Shown: in pieces, positions 44,526 to 53,873 of the stretch
Layout of the letters: each line of letters starts with the position of its first letter
Numbering within the stretch: position 1 is the stretch's first letter
DNA from: an uncultured Flavobacteriaceae bacterium
Lineage (GTDB): Bacteria > Bacteroidota > Bacteroidia > Flavobacteriales > Flavobacteriaceae
DNA length: 64,000 nt
Reading direction: 5' to 3'
Assembly: GCA_947500525.1 (NCBI GenBank)
Contig: CANMSH010000002.1
Location: forward strand, 62,001-126,000
Translations under genes and position numbers: made by a program
The notes under the pieces: model-generated
What the model was told of the DNA's origin: nothing
Databases searched by the model: none
The model's input: only the letters and a program-made list of their open reading frames with translations

Positions 44526-44531
44526 CAGTTC

Positions 44532-45563
44532 ATGGATACCAAGGATATTAAGCTCATAAAAAAACGATTATCTACAGCAGAAAATGTAGTGATTGTTTCA
44601 CATAGAAATCCTGACGGAGATGCATATGGTTCTAGTTTAGCCTTATATCACTATTTAAATGATTTCGTAGAAAATGTATCTGTTGTATCTCCCAATGATA
44701 GTCCAGATTTCTTAAAATGGCTTCCAGGTCAGGAGGAAATACTTATTTTCGAAGAAAATGTATCAGAAGCTTCTAAAGTGTTGAATGAAGCCACTCTCAT
44801 TTTTACCCTAGATTTTAACGCGCTAAATAGAGTAGGTAAACAAATGCAGACTGTTTTAGAACAAGTCTCTGCTGATTTTGTAATGATTGATCATCATCAG
44901 CAACCAGAGGATTATGCTTTTGTTACTTATTCAGATCCATCAAAGGCTTCAACATGTGAATTGATTTATGATTTTTTTGAAAAGATGGGGGATTTAGACA
45001 AGATAACTATAAACATAGCTTCATGTTTATATACAGGAATAGTGACGGATACAGGTTCGTTTAAATATCACTCTACATCTAGCCATACACATAGAATAAT
45101 TGCTCATTTAATGGATGTTGGAATTAATCACACTAAAATTCATAATGACTTATTTGACACAAATTCTTACAATCGACTTCAATTATTAGGAGTGGCATTA
45201 AAGAACTTAAATGTTGTAACGGATTGTCATACGGCGTATATAACGATATCTCAGAGAGAATTAAATTCATTTAATTTCAAAAAAGGAGATACAGAAGGGT
45301 TTGTTAATTATGGCCTATCCTTAAAGGGAATCATATTTGCTGTGATTTTTATTGAAGATCAAAAGCAAGGAATCATAAAAATGTCATTTAGATCAAAAGG
45401 AACCTTTTCTGTAAATGATTTTGCCAGAAAGTATTTTAATGGAGGAGGTCATGATAATGCTGCAGGAGGTAGAAGTGAAGATTCATTAAAAAATACTGTT
45501 TCGACCTTTTTAGAAATTTTACCAAAACATAAAAAAGAATTACAAATATCTTATGAGAACTAG
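44532..45563 (+). CDS. DHH-family phosphoesterase (NrnA-like)
   Basis: A 343-residue protein like NrnA, which degrades short oligoribonucleotides and 3'-phosphoadenosine 5'-phosphate. The DHH domain has HRNPDGDAYGSS (metal ligands), FTLDFN, and the MIDHHQQP motif. The DHHA1 part ends with FNGGGHDNAAGG, its usual glycine-rich loop. A role in finishing RNA decay is likely. It overlaps the gldI gene by 11 bases; this pairing with gldI is, as I recall, usual in gliding flavobacteria. Confidence 0.9.
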   Translation: MDTKDIKLIKKRLSTAENVVIVSHRNPDGDAYGSSLALYHYLNDFVENVSVVSPNDSPDFLKWLPGQEEILIFEENVSEASKVLNEATLIFTLDFNALNRVGKQMQTVLEQVSADFVMIDHHQQPEDYAFVTYSDPSKASTCELIYDFFEKMGDLDKITINIASCLYTGIVTDTGSFKYHSTSSHTHRIIAHLMDVGINHTKIHNDLFDTNSYNRLQLLGVALKNLNVVTDCHTAYITISQRELNSFNFKKGDTEGFVNYGLSLKGIIFAVIFIEDQKQGIIKMSFRSKGTFSVNDFARKYFNGGGHDNAAGGRSEDSLKNTVSTFLEILPKHKKELQISYEN

Positions 45564-46086
45564 TATTTTTTTATTGCTTTTAATCATTGTTGTAAGTTGT
45601 ACCACACCAACTCCACGTAAGCCAATAGTTAGAAAAACATCGACTTTTTTAACAGAATCTATTCAGAGAAATAAAATTATAAACGAAGTAGAAGAAAAAG
45701 CACTACTCGATTATATAAAGAATGATTCGTTAAATACATATATCAGCTCACCTAATGGATTTTGGTATAGATATATTGAAAAGGATTCAGTGAAGATAAA
45801 ATTGCCTGTAAAAGGTGATGAAGTGCGTTATTCTTATGAAATCAAAGACGTAAATGATGTATTATTGTATTCTGAAGAAGAGTTAGGTGACCGTAATTAT
45901 TTAGTAGATAGAGAAGAATTAATTTCAGGATTACAAGATGGATTAAAATTAATGAAAGAAGGAGAGAAAATTTCATTTTTATTCCCTTCTTATAAAGCAT
46001 ATGGGTATTCTGGATACAAGAAAATAGCAGGAAATCAGCCTTTGATTTATAATGTAACGCTTAAAAAAATAACTGAAGGTAATTAA
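45553..46086 (+). CDS. gldI: Gliding-motility lipoprotein GldI (FKBP-type prolyl isomerase)
   Basis: A 177-residue lipoprotein (lipobox VVSC, Cys near 16) with one FKBP domain (about 80-175; KGDEVRYSYEIKD, LISGLQDGLKLMKEGEKISFLFPS, YGYSG). In flavobacteria GldI is needed for gliding and is thought to fold components of the type IX secretion machinery. Here it overlaps the DHH gene and is followed 5 bases later by a second prolyl isomerase gene. Confidence 0.88.
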   Translation: MRTSIFLLLLIIVVSCTTPTPRKPIVRKTSTFLTESIQRNKIINEVEEKALLDYIKNDSLNTYISSPNGFWYRYIEKDSVKIKLPVKGDEVRYSYEIKDVNDVLLYSEEELGDRNYLVDREELISGLQDGLKLMKEGEKISFLFPSYKAYGYSGYKKIAGNQPLIYNVTLKKITEGN

Positions 46087-46091
46087 GAATT

Positions 46092-47201
46092 ATGAAACTT
46101 TTAAAAATCACTTTTGTACTACTTATCATTTGTACTTCTTGTAAAACAGCAAAATATACTGATCTATCAGATGGATTGTATGCGGATATAGAAACAACGA
46201 AGGGAGATATTTTACTAGAATTATATTATGAAACGGTTCCTTTTACAACAGCTAATTTCGTTTCGTTAGCCGAAGGTAATAATGTTTATGTGAAGGATCC
46301 TTATAAAGGCAAACCTTTTTATAATGGACTAACATTTCATAGAGTTGTTAAGAATTTTATGATTCAAGGCGGTGATCCTAATGGTAATGGTGCCGGTGGA
46401 CCAGGATATAAATTTGAAAATGAGCATCCTAAAAATGAAGATGGAACGGATCTATATCTGTATGATAAGCCGGGAGTTGTAGGTATGGCGAATGCTGGAG
46501 GTACAGATACCAATGGAAGTCAATTTTTCATTACGCATGTTAAATATCCAAGTCTCAACGGAGGCTATACTATTTTTGGTCAATTGATGAAGGGACAAAA
46601 TGTAGTTGATAGCATCGCTATTGGTGATAAAATGAATAACGTAAATATTATTAGAGTTGGTAAGGAAGCTAAAAGGTTTAATGCGGCTAAGGTATTTAGT
46701 GATTATTTTGCGAAGCTAGAAGAAGCCGCCAGAGTGAAACAAGAGAAATTAACCAAGGCGAAAGCTGATTTTTTAATTTTAGTTGAAGAAAACAAAGAAA
46801 AAGCGAAGGAATTACCATCAGGATTAAAGATGTTCAAGACCAAAGAAGGTACTGGAATAAAACCAAAAATTGGAGTCAATGTAAGAATTAACTGTTCGGG
46901 ATTCTTTAAGGATGGAAATTTGTTTTATTCGACTTACAAAGATGTTTCTGAGACATATGGTAAATATAATGCACAAGCCGATGATAAAGGAGCTTACAAT
47001 CCTTTTAAACGAGTTTATAGCCCTGAGGCGAAATTGATTCCAGGTTTTAGAGAAGGAATGTTAAATATGAATTACGGAGATAAAGCAATGTTATTTATCC
47101 CAGCACATTTGGGATACGGCTCTCAAAGATATGGGCCGATACCACCAAATACAGATTTAATATTTGAAATAGAGATTGTAGATGAAAGTCAAGATCAATA
47201 G
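46092..47201 (+). CDS. Cyclophilin-FKBP fusion prolyl isomerase, lipoprotein
   Basis: A 369-residue lipoprotein (lipobox CTSC, Cys near 17) combining two unrelated prolyl-isomerase folds. The cyclophilin domain spans about 27-200, with TFHRVVKNFMIQGGDPNG and NGSQFFITH. A helical, Lys/Glu-rich linker runs to about 250, and the FKBP domain is about 260-366, with LIPGFREGMLNMNYGDKAMLFIPAHLGYG. Two isomerase folds on one envelope lipoprotein, adjacent to gldI, suggest a periplasmic folding factor. It converges with meaB, leaving 12 bases between stops. Confidence 0.92.
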   Translation: MKLLKITFVLLIICTSCKTAKYTDLSDGLYADIETTKGDILLELYYETVPFTTANFVSLAEGNNVYVKDPYKGKPFYNGLTFHRVVKNFMIQGGDPNGNGAGGPGYKFENEHPKNEDGTDLYLYDKPGVVGMANAGGTDTNGSQFFITHVKYPSLNGGYTIFGQLMKGQNVVDSIAIGDKMNNVNIIRVGKEAKRFNAAKVFSDYFAKLEEAARVKQEKLTKAKADFLILVEENKEKAKELPSGLKMFKTKEGTGIKPKIGVNVRINCSGFFKDGNLFYSTYKDVSETYGKYNAQADDKGAYNPFKRVYSPEAKLIPGFREGMLNMNYGDKAMLFIPAHLGYGSQRYGPIPPNTDLIFEIEIVDESQDQ

Positions 47202-47213
47202 TGGAAAACGAAT

Positions 47214-48311
47214 TTAGATTTTGTCTTTTTCATCGTGTAGTTTGAGCAGATACTCCGCTGCATCAAACGGCGTGATCTCTAAATCGTTTACTTTTTCAAG
47301 TTGCATTTCAAATTCTTTTTTTATAACAGGATGTGTGTAAAACGCATCTTTTAAATGTTGATTAATCGTTTCTAATAACCAAAACTTGTTTTGTTCTTTA
47401 CGACGTCTATTAAAATAGTCTGTTTCTTGAGTTATTCGAATATAATCTTCAATGGTTTTCCATACCTGATTTATGTTTTCATTATGCTGAGCGCTACAGG
47501 TCATAACTTTTGGTTGCCATGTACTTTCTTTCAAAGGATATAAATGCAATGCACGAGCAAACTCTACTTTCGCTAATTTTGCAGCTTTAATATTATCTCC
47601 ATCCGCTTTATTAATTACAATCGCGTCTGCCATTTCAATAATACCTCTTTTTATACCCTGCAATTCATCACCAGCACCAGCTAGTTTTAGAAGTAGGAAA
47701 AAATCTACCATAGAATGTACGGCTGTTTCAGATTGTCCTACACCAACTGTTTCTATAAGAATTGTATCAAAACCAGCAGCTTCACATAGAATAATAGCTT
47801 CACGTGTTTTCTTTGCAACACCCCCGAGAGATTCTCCAGAAGGTGAAGGACGGATAAAAGCATTTTTATCTTTTACCAATCTTTCCATCCTCGTTTTATC
47901 ACCAAGGATACTCCCTCTATTGACAGAACTACTAGGGTCTACTGCTAATACCGCTACTTTTTTACCCAGACTCGTGAGATATGTACCAAAAACTTCTATA
48001 AAGGTACTTTTACCTACACCGGGTACACCCGTAACACCTATACGAATTGAATTTTTAGCGTGAGGAAGACAACCATTGATAATCTTAGATGCCTTTTGTT
48101 GATGCTTTAAATTAGTACTTTCTACTAAGGTAATTGCCCTACTTAAATAGCTACGATTACCTGTTAATATTTGTTCAACAAAGTTTTTAGTAGTTGGTAA
48201 TTCACTTCTTTTTAATTTTATCTTTTTTATGGAAGAACTATTGGTCGAGCTTGGCTGATGGATACCATCTATTTCATTTAGAGCAGTACTATGTTTTTTT
48301 TTCTTTACCAT
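47214..48311 (-). CDS. meaB: MeaB/ArgK-family G3E GTPase
   Basis: A 365-residue GTPase chaperone for adenosylcobalamin-dependent methylmalonyl-CoA mutase. Walker A is GVTGVPGVGKST near 93-104, switch and G3 segments include LAVDPSSSVNRGSILGDKTRM and ETVGVGQSE, and the base-specificity motif is VINKADGDN. An N-terminal extension of about 50 residues is Ser/Lys-rich. The mutase is not in this window. The C-terminal region (KEQNKFWLLETINQHL) is the dimerisation part of the family. Confidence 0.93.
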   Translation of the reverse strand: MVKKKKHSTALNEIDGIHQPSSTNSSSIKKIKLKRSELPTTKNFVEQILTGNRSYLSRAITLVESTNLKHQQKASKIINGCLPHAKNSIRIGVTGVPGVGKSTFIEVFGTYLTSLGKKVAVLAVDPSSSVNRGSILGDKTRMERLVKDKNAFIRPSPSGESLGGVAKKTREAIILCEAAGFDTILIETVGVGQSETAVHSMVDFFLLLKLAGAGDELQGIKRGIIEMADAIVINKADGDNIKAAKLAKVEFARALHLYPLKESTWQPKVMTCSAQHNENINQVWKTIEDYIRITQETDYFNRRRKEQNKFWLLETINQHLKDAFYTHPVIKKEFEMQLEKVNDLEITPFDAAEYLLKLHDEKDKI

Positions 48312-48437
48312 ACAAACTTCTTAATAGCTACAATTTTTTGCAGAATTGCTAAGAATGGTAAATTTAAAATAATTATTTTTAGAAAACTGCAACACTACTT
48401 TTATTTCGTCGTATTTAAAACAGAAGCACCTTAATAA

Positions 48438-48986
48438 ATGAGCCAGACCAAATTTTTACAATCAAAATTGATAGCCGAGTGTAAACTCAACAATCAAAAG
48501 GCACAAATGCAGGTATACGATATGTATTGCAGAGCCATGTATAATACGGCATATAATTTTGTGAAGAATGAAGCAGTTGCAGAAGATATGGCTCAGGAAG
48601 GATTTATTAAGGCATTTCAAAAAATTGAAACGTTTAATGAAGAAGTATCGTTTGGTGCTTGGCTTAAAAAAATTGTAATCAATTTATGTCTTGATTGGTT
48701 AAAGAAGCGAAAGCTGAATGTTGTATCTATTGATAACAGTAATATTCAAGTGGCTGATGAAGATAATTGGGAAGTTGATGATAGCATTACAATGGAATGT
48801 ATTAATGAATCGATTCGAAAGTTACCAGATAAATATAAAGTAGTGCTGAAACTGTATTTATTAGAAGGGTATGATCATCAGGAGATCGCACAAATTTTGA
48901 ATATTTCTACGGTAGCTTCTAGGTCTCAGCTATTTAGAGGGAAAAACAAATTAAAAGAATTATTAAAACAATATAATTATGCCTAA
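48438..48986 (+). CDS. Sigma-70-family (ECF-like) RNA polymerase sigma factor
   Basis: A 182-residue sigma factor. Region 2 is YDMYCRAMYNTAYNFVKN with AEDMAQEGFIKAF, and region 4 is LPDKYKVVLKLYLLEGYDHQEIAQIL ending with a helix-turn-helix (TVASRSQLFRGKNKL). It overlaps the downstream membrane-protein gene by 8 bases. The pairing of an ECF-like sigma factor with a small single-pass protein indicates a sigma/anti-sigma pair sensing an envelope signal. Target promoters are unknown. Confidence 0.9.
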   Translation: MSQTKFLQSKLIAECKLNNQKAQMQVYDMYCRAMYNTAYNFVKNEAVAEDMAQEGFIKAFQKIETFNEEVSFGAWLKKIVINLCLDWLKKRKLNVVSIDNSNIQVADEDNWEVDDSITMECINESIRKLPDKYKVVLKLYLLEGYDHQEIAQILNISTVASRSQLFRGKNKLKELLKQYNYA

Positions 48987-49533
48987 AGATATAAGAGAGA
49001 TATTAAAAGAGGCTCAAAATTCTAGAGAATTACAAGCGAATCATCGTGATCGATTTGAAAATCGTTTACAACAATTACATCAAAAGAAAAAGAAACCTAA
49101 TTTTTTCTTTTTAAAGATTGCGGCATCTATAGTATTAGTAATGAGTATAGGATATTATATTCTTGATACAAATCCAGTAGAGGATGGAGAGTTAATTGAA
49201 AGTGCAAATACTATGAATCTTCGAAGTGTTTCTCCTGAAATGAAACAAATTGAAGATTATTATGTATCGGCCATAAACTATGAAATTGCTAGCTTAGAAA
49301 TAACATCGGAAAACCAAGAAATTTTAGATGACTATTTAGAGAAAATTGGAAAACTTGCCGAAGATTATGAGCGATTAAATGATGAACTTTCTAAGAATGG
49401 AATTAAAGAAAAAACAATCAATGCCTTAATCACCAATTTACAATTACGCTTACAATTGTTATTGCAATTAAAAGATACTTTAAATGAAATGAAAACATCA
49501 AAAAACACAGAGAATGAAAACGTTACGATTTAA
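48979..49533 (+). CDS. Probable anti-sigma factor, single-pass membrane protein
   Basis: A 184-residue protein: a cytosolic head of about 40 residues (KDIREILKEAQNSRELQANHRDRF) that would bind the sigma factor, one membrane helix (about 44-61; FLKIAASIVLVMSIGYYI), and a helical periplasmic domain (about 85-175). It lacks the HxxxCxxC zinc motif of ZAS anti-sigma factors. Assignment rests on overlap with the sigma gene (8 bases) and the one-pass layout. It overlaps the next gene by 20 bases. Confidence 0.75.
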   Translation: MPKDIREILKEAQNSRELQANHRDRFENRLQQLHQKKKKPNFFFLKIAASIVLVMSIGYYILDTNPVEDGELIESANTMNLRSVSPEMKQIEDYYVSAINYEIASLEITSENQEILDDYLEKIGKLAEDYERLNDELSKNGIKEKTINALITNLQLRLQLLLQLKDTLNEMKTSKNTENENVTI

Positions 49534-50536
49534 AATTTTAGCATTGACTTTTTGCTTGATTGGGGCAATCCACGGTCAAAAGTTAGAGAAAAAATATACA
49601 GAACAGTTTATAGTAAATGAAGATGTTGCTATTGATATCAATACGAGATATACAGATATAGAAATAAAAACATGGAATAAAAATGAGGTTTTAATAGAAG
49701 CTTTTATTGAATTTAAAGAAGGAATCACACAAGAAGAGATTGATGAGTATTTAAAAAAATGGAAATTCGAAGCTTTAGGAAATAAGAGCGGTGTTCGAAT
49801 AAGTTCGAAGTCATCAGGTTTAATAGATATTCATTCATTCAATTTTGATAAGCCCGATTATGAATCTTTTGGCCTAAAAAGTACACATGATGCCTTTGAA
49901 AACTTGCATTTTATTGTTCCAAGCGTTCCAGAAATAGTAGAGATTCCAGAACTTCCGGAAGTTGTATTTGAAATTTCGGATATGGGAGATTTGCCAGAAT
50001 TGCCTTCTAGGTTTGATTTTAAAGCATATAAAAATGATAATAGTTACCTTGAGCGGTGGAAGAAAAAGAATAAAGATGTTATAGGAAAAGATGCAAAGGT
50101 TAAAGTCAAGAAAAACTCATTGTCTATAAATTCTGATGATTATTCGTATCGATGGAATATAACAACAGAAGGTCAAAAACAGCGTGCTGAAGAAATTAAG
50201 GCCAGATTGAAAGAGTTAAAATCGCGTCGAGAAATACGTCAAAAAGAACTGAAAGAAAAGTTGAAAAAGCGACAGGCAGAACTTAAAATTAGAAATGAAG
50301 AGTTACAGCGTAAGATTAAAGAGCGAAATGATGAGCGAAAAATATATTTAATCGAAAGGCAAGAAGCACGAGATAAGAGATCCAAAGAATTAGCTTCAAA
50401 GAGAATTGTGGTGAAGGATATCTTGTCAAAACGAATAGCGCCAAAAGTAAAACGAATTATAAGGATTAGAGCTCCCGAAGGTGCTAAATTTAACATGAAT
50501 GTAAAATATGGCTCTATGAGTTTTCCAAAGAATTAA
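49514..50536 (+). CDS. Secreted DUF4097-like protein, probably shortened at the C-terminus
   Basis: A 340-residue exported protein (signal peptide 1-21, ending IHGQ). Residues 25-110 resemble the start of the DUF4097/GIN beta-helix family (DINTRYTDIEIKTWNKNEVLIEA). A Pro/Glu-rich segment and a very charged coiled coil (about 215-300, long runs of Lys, Arg and Glu) follow. The text then returns to beta-strand (IRIRAPEGAKFNMNVKYGSM) and stops. From memory, relatives continue with further strands, so the frame here may be truncated. A palindromic terminator lies 16 bases on. Confidence 0.7.
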   Translation: MKTLRFKILALTFCLIGAIHGQKLEKKYTEQFIVNEDVAIDINTRYTDIEIKTWNKNEVLIEAFIEFKEGITQEEIDEYLKKWKFEALGNKSGVRISSKSSGLIDIHSFNFDKPDYESFGLKSTHDAFENLHFIVPSVPEIVEIPELPEVVFEISDMGDLPELPSRFDFKAYKNDNSYLERWKKKNKDVIGKDAKVKVKKNSLSINSDDYSYRWNITTEGQKQRAEEIKARLKELKSRREIRQKELKEKLKKRQAELKIRNEELQRKIKERNDERKIYLIERQEARDKRSKELASKRIVVKDILSKRIAPKVKRIIRIRAPEGAKFNMNVKYGSMSFPKN

Positions 50537-50552
50537 CAAAGAAAGTTGTGAT

Positions 50553-50580
50553 AAAAAACCACTCAATTGAGTGGTTTTTT
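50553..50580. terminator. Palindromic terminator after the sigma-factor operon
   Basis: A 28-base perfect palindrome with core CCACTCAATTGAGTGG, six A residues on one side and six T on the other. It closes the sigma/anti-sigma/DUF4097 operon ahead of cysS. Confidence 0.9.
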
Positions 50581-50629
50581 TGTTATAAAAATGTTGTTAC
50601 CTTTACTAGCTCAAAATTTGTTTCGTTAA

Positions 50630-52108
50630 ATGGCATTATACAAGAATCAACAGCTTAAAATTTACAATTCACTTACCAATAAGAAAGAAGATTTCGAGCC
50701 TTTGAATGAAGGCTATATAGGTATGTATGTATGTGGTCCAACCGTATATAGTAATGTTCATTTAGGAAATGTAAGATCGTTTATGTCATTCGATATGATA
50801 TTTCGATATTTCAAGCATTTAGGTTATAAAGTTCGTTATGTACGTAATATTACAGACGCAGGACATTTAGAAAATGATGCTGATGTGGGTGAAGATAGAA
50901 TTGCTAAAAAAGCGAGATTAGAGCAAATAGAACCTATGGAAGTCGTTCAACAATACACGGTAGATTTTCATAATGTATTGCAGCAGTTTAATTTTTTACC
51001 CCCAAGTATTGAGCCAACTGCAACGGGTCATATAGTTGAACAAATAGAAATTATCAAAACTATTTTAGACGAAGGCTTGGCATATGAAGTAAATGGATCT
51101 GTCTACTTTGACGTTTTAAAATATAACGAAAAAGAGCACTATGGCATTCTTAGTGGTAGAAATATAGAAGACGCTATCCATAATACGAGAGTACTTGATG
51201 GACAATCTGAAAAAAGGAATCCACAAGATTTTGCTTTATGGAAAAAAGCGCAGCCTGAACACATCATGCGTTGGCCTTCTCCTTGGAGCGATGGTTTTCC
51301 TGGTTGGCATTTAGAATGTACTGCTATGAGCACAAAATACTTGGGAGAACAGTTTGATATTCATGGTGGAGGTATGGATTTAAAATTTCCGCATCACGAA
51401 TGTGAAATTGCACAGGCACAAGCAAGTAATAAGAAATCTCCAGTTCGATATTGGATGCATGGAAATATGTTGACTTTGAACGGGAAGAAAATGGCAAAAT
51501 CTACTGGCAATAATATTCTGCCAAGTGAAATTATTAGTGGTGAAAATGATATTTTGAGTAAGCCATTTCCTGCTACAGTCGCACGATTTTTTATGCTACA
51601 AGCACATTATAGAAGCATTTTAGATTTTTCTAATGATGCCCTAGAGGCAGCAGAGAAAGGATATAATAGATTGATGAATGCGGTCAATGATTTACAGACC
51701 TTAGTCGCAGGAACATCATCTTCAATAGATGTTGAAGCATGGAAACAGTCGTGTTATGCAGCCATGAATGATGATTTTAATACACCTATTTTAATAGCAC
51801 ATTTGTTCGAAGGTGTCAAATATATCAATCAATTAAAGGAAGGAAAGGCTACTATGTCAGTTAATGATTTAGCTGAATTTAAAGAGTTATTTAACGCTTT
51901 TACCTTTGATATTTTAGGACTTGAAAATGTATCTGTTCAAGACAACTCTGATAAACTATCTGGTGTCGTAGAGATGCTCATCGGTATGAGAAATGATGCT
52001 CGAGAAAATAAGGATTGGGCACTTTCTGATAAAATTAGAGATGAATTATTAGAAATAGGAATCCAATTAAAAGATGGTAAAGAGGGTACTACATATTCAA
52101 TTCAATAA
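50630..52108 (+). CDS. cysS: Cysteinyl-tRNA synthetase (CysS)
   Basis: A 492-residue class I synthetase charging tRNA-Cys. The HIGH motif is HLGN (44-47) and KMSKS reads KMAKS (287-291), an accepted variant. The zinc that selects cysteine is held by C35, C230, H255 and E259. The C-terminal anticodon-binding domain is intact ([20 protein letters not shown]). It is preceded by the sigma-operon terminator and followed 2 bases later by the DUF3291 gene. Confidence 0.96.
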   Translation: MALYKNQQLKIYNSLTNKKEDFEPLNEGYIGMYVCGPTVYSNVHLGNVRSFMSFDMIFRYFKHLGYKVRYVRNITDAGHLENDADVGEDRIAKKARLEQIEPMEVVQQYTVDFHNVLQQFNFLPPSIEPTATGHIVEQIEIIKTILDEGLAYEVNGSVYFDVLKYNEKEHYGILSGRNIEDAIHNTRVLDGQSEKRNPQDFALWKKAQPEHIMRWPSPWSDGFPGWHLECTAMSTKYLGEQFDIHGGGMDLKFPHHECEIAQAQASNKKSPVRYWMHGNMLTLNGKKMAKSTGNNILPSEIISGENDILSKPFPATVARFFMLQAHYRSILDFSNDALEAAEKGYNRLMNAVNDLQTLVAGTSSSIDVEAWKQSCYAAMNDDFNTPILIAHLFEGVKYINQLKEGKATMSVNDLAEFKELFNAFTFDILGLENVSVQDNSDKLSGVVEMLIGMRNDARENKDWALSDKIRDELLEIGIQLKDGKEGTTYSIQ

Positions 52109-52110
52109 AT

Positions 52111-52554
52111 ATGATCTACCAACTTGCCCAAATTAATATAGCTAAACTTCTTAAGCCAATTGATGATCCTCAAATAGCTGACTTTGTCAATCAGCTTGAT
52201 GAAATCAATGCAGTGGCAGAGAAAAGTAATGGATTTATTTGGAGATTGAAAGATGATGTAACCAATGATGCCACCAATATCAATCCTTTTAATGATCCCA
52301 ATATGATCGTGAATATGTCGGTTTGGAAAGATGTAGCTTCTTTAAAAGATTATGTGTATAATTCTGATCATGTTAAAGTATTCGTTAGAAGAAAAGAATG
52401 GTTTGAAAAACCTACAAAAGCACATATGGCTTTGTGGTGGATCGAAAAGGGCAAATTTCCATCTGTTGAGGAAGGTAAACGACGTATTGAATATTTGCAA
52501 CAACACGGAAATTCGAAATATGCCTTTACATTTCAAAAAATAGTAAACCCTTAA
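52111..52554 (+). CDS. DUF3291-type protein
   Basis: A 147-residue cytosolic protein with the dimeric alpha/beta-barrel layout of DUF3291. It opens with [23 protein letters not shown], has GFIWRLKD and [21 protein letters not shown], and ends [17 protein letters not shown]. Related small barrel proteins include monooxygenases and heme-degrading enzymes, but no catalytic residue is recognisable. It follows cysS by two bases and is probably in its transcript. Confidence 0.8.
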   Translation: MIYQLAQINIAKLLKPIDDPQIADFVNQLDEINAVAEKSNGFIWRLKDDVTNDATNINPFNDPNMIVNMSVWKDVASLKDYVYNSDHVKVFVRRKEWFEKPTKAHMALWWIEKGKFPSVEEGKRRIEYLQQHGNSKYAFTFQKIVNP

Positions 52555-52570
52555 CCAAAAGTATATTTTT

Positions 52571-52828
52571 TTGAAAAAGATAACTCAAATAGTGGCAATG
52601 CCTTTTGTTGGTCTAGTACGATTTTATCAAGTCGCTATTTCTCCTTATACGCCCGCCACATGTAGATATACTCCTACTTGTTCTCATTATACCATCGAAG
52701 CCTTGCAAAAGCATGGTTTTTTTGCTGGTGGCTGGCTGGCTATAAAACGAATATTTAGCTGTCATCCTTGGGGAGGCAGTGGCTATGACCCAGTACCTGA
52801 AAATAAAAGGGATACCGACAAAAACTAA
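52571..52828 (+). CDS. yidD: Membrane protein insertion efficiency factor YidD
   Basis: An 85-residue peripheral membrane protein that helps YidC/Sec insertion. The family motifs are [24 protein letters not shown] and [14 protein letters not shown]. The start is probably TTG 52571, giving [20 protein letters not shown], which fits the expected amphipathic N-terminus; ATG 52598 would remove nine residues. It lies 16 bases after the DUF3291 gene and 62 bases before lgt. Confidence 0.9.
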   Translation: MKKITQIVAMPFVGLVRFYQVAISPYTPATCRYTPTCSHYTIEALQKHGFFAGGWLAIKRIFSCHPWGGSGYDPVPENKRDTDKN

Positions 52829-52865
52829 ATCACTTTTCTGGTATTATAAAGAACCTATTAATTTA

Positions 52866-52873
52866 TATATTTA
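52866..52873 (+). promoter_or_regulatory. Probable -7 promoter element for lgt
   Basis: TATATTTA matches TAnnTTTG except for the last base and lies 17 bases ahead of ATG 52891. Confidence 0.35.
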
Positions 52874-52890
52874 CATTCTTAAATTAACTT

Positions 52891-53811
52891 ATGAATTTAC
52901 TGTTTGCCATTGATTGGAATTTCGATCCTGACTTATTTACAATTGGAAGTTTTCCTATAAAATATTATAGTTTGACCTATGTCTTAGCGTTTGTGCTGGG
53001 ACTACAAGTCATGAAGCGTATTTTTGTAAAGGATAATATTTCATTAGATAAGTTAGACCCTCTTTTTATATATACGATTATCGCCATGTTAATTGGTGCT
53101 AGAACGGGGCATTATCTGTTTTATGAAGAAAATTATACTTGGTCGGAAGTATTTTTACCTTTTAAATTAGATCCTTTTGAGTATACTGGATTTCGTGGAT
53201 TAGCGAGTCATGGTGCCATTATAGGAATTGTAATAGCGATGTATTTTTACAGTAAAAAAGTTGTAAAGAAACCAATGTTATGGACACTAGATAGGATGGT
53301 GATTCCTTCTGCTTTAGGTGCTATGTTTGTTAGATTAGGAAACTTGTTCAATTCAGAGATTGTTGGTAAAGCTACAGGCTCTGATACAGGGTTTAGATTT
53401 ATTAGACACGATATTAGTTCTTATACAGCCCAGGGTAGTACAAATGCAGCAACACCGAATGAGGCGTATGATATGATTTTAAACAATCCTGCTTATAAAC
53501 ATTTGCTGGATGAGGTTCCGAACAGATATCCAACTCAAATTTATGAAGCTGTGGGTTATCTAGTTACCTTTTTAATTTTATGGTATTTATATAACAAAAC
53601 GGATAAAAAGGAAAAGACGGGATATTTATTTGGTGTCTTTATGGTATTACTTTGGTCGGTTCGATTTGTAGTAGAGTTTTTTAAGGAAGCGCAGGTAGAA
53701 GGTAGAGAGGATTGGGTATTTGATGCGTTAAATACAGGTCAGGTATTAAGTATACCGCTAACATTAATTGGTTTGTACTTCATGTTTAGAAGTACAACTA
53801 AAAAAGCTTAA
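52891..53811 (+). CDS. lgt: Prolipoprotein diacylglyceryl transferase (Lgt)
   Basis: A 306-residue inner-membrane enzyme that transfers diacylglycerol to the lipobox Cys of preprolipoproteins. It has about seven membrane helices. Conserved sites are MLIGARTGHYLFY near 66-78, FRGLASHGAIIGI with H107 as the likely catalytic His, and RLGNLFNSEIVG. A loop insert of about 30 residues lies between helices 4 and 5 (about 165-205). The many lipoproteins in this window depend on this enzyme. Confidence 0.94.
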   Translation: MNLLFAIDWNFDPDLFTIGSFPIKYYSLTYVLAFVLGLQVMKRIFVKDNISLDKLDPLFIYTIIAMLIGARTGHYLFYEENYTWSEVFLPFKLDPFEYTGFRGLASHGAIIGIVIAMYFYSKKVVKKPMLWTLDRMVIPSALGAMFVRLGNLFNSEIVGKATGSDTGFRFIRHDISSYTAQGSTNAATPNEAYDMILNNPAYKHLLDEVPNRYPTQIYEAVGYLVTFLILWYLYNKTDKKEKTGYLFGVFMVLLWSVRFVVEFFKEAQVEGREDWVFDALNTGQVLSIPLTLIGLYFMFRSTTKKA

Positions 53812-53873
53812 ATCGTAGGATGATTTCTCTCCATAAAGAAGGAATTACATGTTGTTTAGTTATAAATTAAAAG

